Shown: positions 62,200-64,000 of the stretch, piece after piece
Layout of the letters: every line of letters begins with the position of its first letter
Position numbering within the stretch: position 1 is the first letter of the stretch
Source of the DNA: DATBFG01 sp036558645
Lineage (GTDB): Bacteria > Acidobacteriota > Terriglobia > Terriglobales > Acidobacteriaceae
Assembly: GCA_036558645.1 (NCBI GenBank)
Contig: DATBFG010000063.1
Coordinates: forward strand, 5,124 to 69,123
Length of the DNA stretch: 64,000 nucleotides
Direction: 5' to 3'
Translations under genes and position numbers: made by a program
Notes under the pieces: generated by a model
What the model was told of the DNA's origin: nothing
Databases searched by the model: none
What the model saw: only the letters and a program-made list of their open reading frames with translations

Positions 62200-62485
62200 G
62201 CATGACATCTTTGTCGAGGATTTCCGCAAAGAACTCGCCGAAATCCAAAACCCAGCCGCAAAGCGCCTGTTCATTCTGGCAAAGGCCATCCACCTGACCC
62301 AGCTTCGCATTGCTGAATACGCAGCTTTGGTCGCAGCAGCGGATGTAACCGGCCACTATGGCGTCGGCGTGCTGCTCGAAAGCTGCCTGGCGGACAAACT
62401 TGCGTTTGTGGAACGAACACGGCGCATGATTCGGAATGCCGTCGAGGCGAAGGTGGCCAAGAAGATGGCCGAGAGAGCGGCTTAG
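62200..62485 (+). pseudogene. Truncated DUF892-like (ferritin-like) gene
   Basis: The C-terminal 95 residues of a DUF892/YciE-type ferritin-like protein: EDFRKELAEIQNPAAKRLF, then HLTQLRIAEYAALVAAADVTG, then LLESCLADKLAFVERTRRM. The N-terminal part is missing; the frame upstream is antisense to the integrase remnant, so the gene was cut at about 62190-62200. The remaining part is not expected to fold on its own. Confidence 0.65.
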
Positions 62486-62728
62486 GTGTGTATCTTCGTT
62501 TCCGGGATATAGCGGTTGATTGAAGTGAATTGAATCGCGTCCGACCTGCGCCGAGCAATCTGCGTGGGTCGGAGCGAGCCCCTCTGTACGCTGACAACGT
62601 CAACGAACGGAAGATTTCCAGATGGCTTCAGGGCGCTTCGTGGAAAATGAGCAATTCAGCACAGTTCGGGCAGAACAGATGAGCGACCATAGTTCATCCG
62701 TCCCTTAAGAGCAGGTTTTGGAGGTTCC
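62486..62728. other. Short gap
   Basis: No gene seen. It ends in the strong ribosome binding site GGAGG of the following tiny membrane protein gene (62720-62724). Confidence 0.3.
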
Positions 62729-62905
62729 ATGAGCATCTACATAATAGCGTTCATCGTTCTAATGAGTGCTTGGATTGCTGGATTTATGGTTTTTCACGCG
62801 ATGGGCGAGTTGATTCATATTCTTCTTGTCTTGGCCGTGGTGTCGCTCATTTTGCATTTCGTTCTCGGCAGACACGGGGAAGCCGACTTGCGCATCAGCA
62901 ACTGA
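62729..62905 (+). CDS. lmo0937-type small membrane protein
   Basis: A 58-residue protein with two hydrophobic spans (MSIYIIAFIVLMSAWIAG and LIHILLVLAVVSLILHFVLG) separated by the short FMVFHAMG. This is the lmo0937 (DUF5670) family layout. GGAGG is 4 bases before the ATG. Function unknown, possibly stress-linked. Confidence 0.75.
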   Translation: MSIYIIAFIVLMSAWIAGFMVFHAMGELIHILLVLAVVSLILHFVLGRHGEADLRISN

Positions 62906-62918
62906 TCCCCCGCACTCA

Positions 62919-63215
62919 TTGACCCGGTGCGAGTGGGGAAACTGGAACCTGGTTAAGGCGCGAGATGCCTTCGCGCTGGATCGCAAGATCCGCGGCGCGG
63001 GATGGAACTTCTCTTTCATGGCTGCAGAAGTAAAGGCTATGTTCTTTGGCGCTCCAGGGGCGAAGAATATCCAGAACTTTGCATCGGATCTTCGCGAAAG
63101 TAAGACGGCAACCCTACACGCTCTCGAAGTCACCGGAATTATCACGAAGCGCTTTCTCGGTTTGTCCTATACCTTTGTCTCGGCACACTCGCGCCATTTC
63201 CAAGAAAGCTGCTAA
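62919..63215 (+). CDS. Conserved hypothetical protein
   Basis: About 98 residues; the segment NLVKARDAFALDRKIRGAGWNFSFMA and GIITKRFLGLSYTFVSAHSRHFQ matches a recurring acidobacterial protein in my memory. The start is uncertain: TTG 62919 is the nearest start downstream of the lmo0937 gene; an upstream in-frame ATG lies inside that gene. Function unknown. Confidence 0.55.
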   Translation: MTRCEWGNWNLVKARDAFALDRKIRGAGWNFSFMAAEVKAMFFGAPGAKNIQNFASDLRESKTATLHALEVTGIITKRFLGLSYTFVSAHSRHFQESC

Positions 63216-63308
63216 TTGAACGCCCAAAAATGGGCGGTGGACGTTCCACACCGCAACCTGGAACCGGGCACATGTTGAGCGTGGGCTGCGGTTCCAGAGC
63301 GCATTATC

Positions 63309-63470
63309 ATGAAACTCACTGAGAATCACACTCTGGAAGAAATCCTTAAATACGCAATTGTGGCTTCTTGGAAAGACCTGACGCATGGCGCCCAACTCAG
63401 TCTGATTCATATCGAGTACAACTTCGCCACCGGCTGCACTTTGGACGATCTGAGATCTTGTCTTCTATAA
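63309..63470 (+). CDS. Tiny hypothetical protein, 53 residues
   Basis: A frame beginning MKLTENHTLEEILKYAIVASW and containing GAQLSLIHIEYNF. The composition is protein-like and the family feel is that of small acidobacterial proteins, but no motif or strong ribosome binding site supports it. It ends with TAA, overlapping the end of the next minus-strand gene. Confidence 0.4.
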   Translation: MKLTENHTLEEILKYAIVASWKDLTHGAQLSLIHIEYNFATGCTLDDLRSCLL

Positions 63471-63845
63471 TCCGAGGCCATTGGTTGCTCGTGTGTGAGG
63501 AACTCCCACCGCGGTGGCTGCGCTTTCAACCAAGGTAGGACGACAGCGCACGCGAATGCCGCGCTGACTCCGACCTTGAGATGCGGTCGCATCCGGCTGC
63601 AATCTGCGTAACTCCGTTAGGTTCATCAAAGCCAACGGGCTTAATCGTGCATGCTGAGCCTTCGGCGCCGAGCGATCGGCCGGAAAGGAGCTGCTTCTTG
63701 CGGACTCCTGCGGGTTAGGCAAGTCGAATTCCCGTCCACAATCGAAGCAAATCTTGTACGTGCGGTGTTTGATCGTGAACACACGACTGAGATGACGGTG
63801 CCGACAGCCGAAAACAAATTGGAACACAGCCGACAACACCTTCAT
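63465..63845 (-). CDS. Small protein with Cys-containing core
   Basis: About 126 residues. The first part MKVLSAVFQFVFGCRHRHLSRVF followed by FTIKHRTYKICFDCGREFDL resembles small acidobacterial proteins; CFDCG may bind zinc. The C-terminal half is low complexity and may be a less reliable extension. Its ATG overlaps the stop of the upstream glycosidase gene (ATGA at 63842-63845), so translation is coupled. The start upstream of this Met has no support. Confidence 0.6.
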   Translation of the reverse strand: MKVLSAVFQFVFGCRHRHLSRVFTIKHRTYKICFDCGREFDLPNPQESARSSSFPADRSAPKAQHARLSPLALMNLTELRRLQPDATASQGRSQRGIRVRCRPTLVESAATAVGVPHTRATNGLGL

Positions 63846-64000
63846 AAATCCTGCGATCGCTGGCGGCGCTCGACGCTTCCATCGGCATCGAGCCACTCGA
63901 GTAGTGAGCGAACGCTGGCATGAGCCAGGGCGATCGAGCAATCAGCAGCTCCGTAGTAGATGTTGATCGTATCTCCATCGGCACCCATCGTGTACCCGCA
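63842..64000 (-). CDS. GH130-type glycosidase/phosphorylase, C-terminal end (partial)
   Basis: The last 52 residues of a gene that extends beyond the window. The frame reads CGYTMGADGDTINIYYGAAD, the hallmark end of GH130 mannoside phosphorylases/hydrolases, then SIALAHASVRSLLEWLDADG. Its stop overlaps the ATG of the following small gene by four bases. The substrate and the complete domain structure cannot be seen here. Confidence 0.75.
   Translation of the reverse strand, partial: CGYTMGADGDTINIYYGAADCSIALAHASVRSLLEWLDADGSVERRQRSQDL

Noticed and set aside
1..64000. CRISPR arrays, rRNA genes and replication origins
   Set aside because: No regularly spaced direct repeats, no rRNA-like stretches and no DnaA-box cluster were seen on reading.

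Overview
The window looks like a chromosomal segment of a soil-type Acidobacteriota (Terriglobia/Koribacter-like). Its GC content is moderate to high. It has exported proteins typical of that phylum: GloVer repeat proteins, a sedolisin with Ig-like repeats, choice-of-anchor repeat proteins, a POTRA-only protein, a secretin-cohesin fusion and several very small lineage-restricted proteins. This assignment is inferred from protein families and was not tested by a search.

Layout. 0-6.7 kb: small membrane or hypothetical genes, a POTRA protein, and a tandem pair of secreted GloVer proteins followed by a DUF4097-like protein. 6.7-9.8 kb: a translationally coupled pair of M16 peptidases. 9.9-13.8 kb: a standalone LigD-type polymerase domain with a DUF72 protein, then two tyrosine recombinases (XerD/XerC type). 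14-15.6 kb: two nearly identical type IV prepilins with a strong terminator. 15.8-18.6 kb: an acyl-AMP ligase/acyl carrier/acyltransferase fusion. 18.8-25.9 kb: secA and a large sedolisin. 26-31.2 kb: an accessory stretch holding a TIR protein, a REP-associated transposase (RAYT) with flanking REP-like hairpins, and a complete IS1595-type transposon (28671-31125, 24-bp terminal inverted repeats, 8-bp target duplication) that carries three non-transposase genes. 31.2-45.3 kb: mostly housekeeping genes (CYTH enzyme, DedA-rhodanese, RidA, polyprenyl synthase, yajQ, tatD, metG, larC, argS, pepA). 45.5-51.4 kb: a large exported repeat protein, gluconokinase, an MFS carrier and a DUF3617 protein. 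51.5-55.5 kb: smpB, then a secretin-cohesin gene with two pseudopilins. 55.6-61.4 kb: hutU, hutI and an M1 aminopeptidase. 61.5-64 kb: tRNA-Phe with an adjacent integrase remnant fused head-on to a ferritin-like gene remnant, several tiny genes, and the C-terminal end of a GH130 glycosidase.

The most notable signal is at 31833-32804. The DedA-rhodanese fusion has an in-frame TGA at the second position of a Cys-Thr-Cys type motif. The frame then continues for 53 more sense codons of clear rhodanese sequence, and a GC-rich hairpin lies 16 nt downstream. A selenocysteine codon is a real possibility; a nonsense mutation is the main alternative. The second is the passenger-carrying IS1595 element with perfect ends.

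How the genes work together: tatD, yajQ, polyprenyl synthase, metG and larC all lie on the minus strand and may be partly co-transcribed. hutU and hutI are consecutive steps of histidine breakdown. The secretin and pseudopilins look like one operon for a type II secretion or type IV pilus-like export apparatus, and the tandem prepilins elsewhere may feed a pilus. Gluconokinase and the MFS carrier may form a sugar-acid uptake pair.
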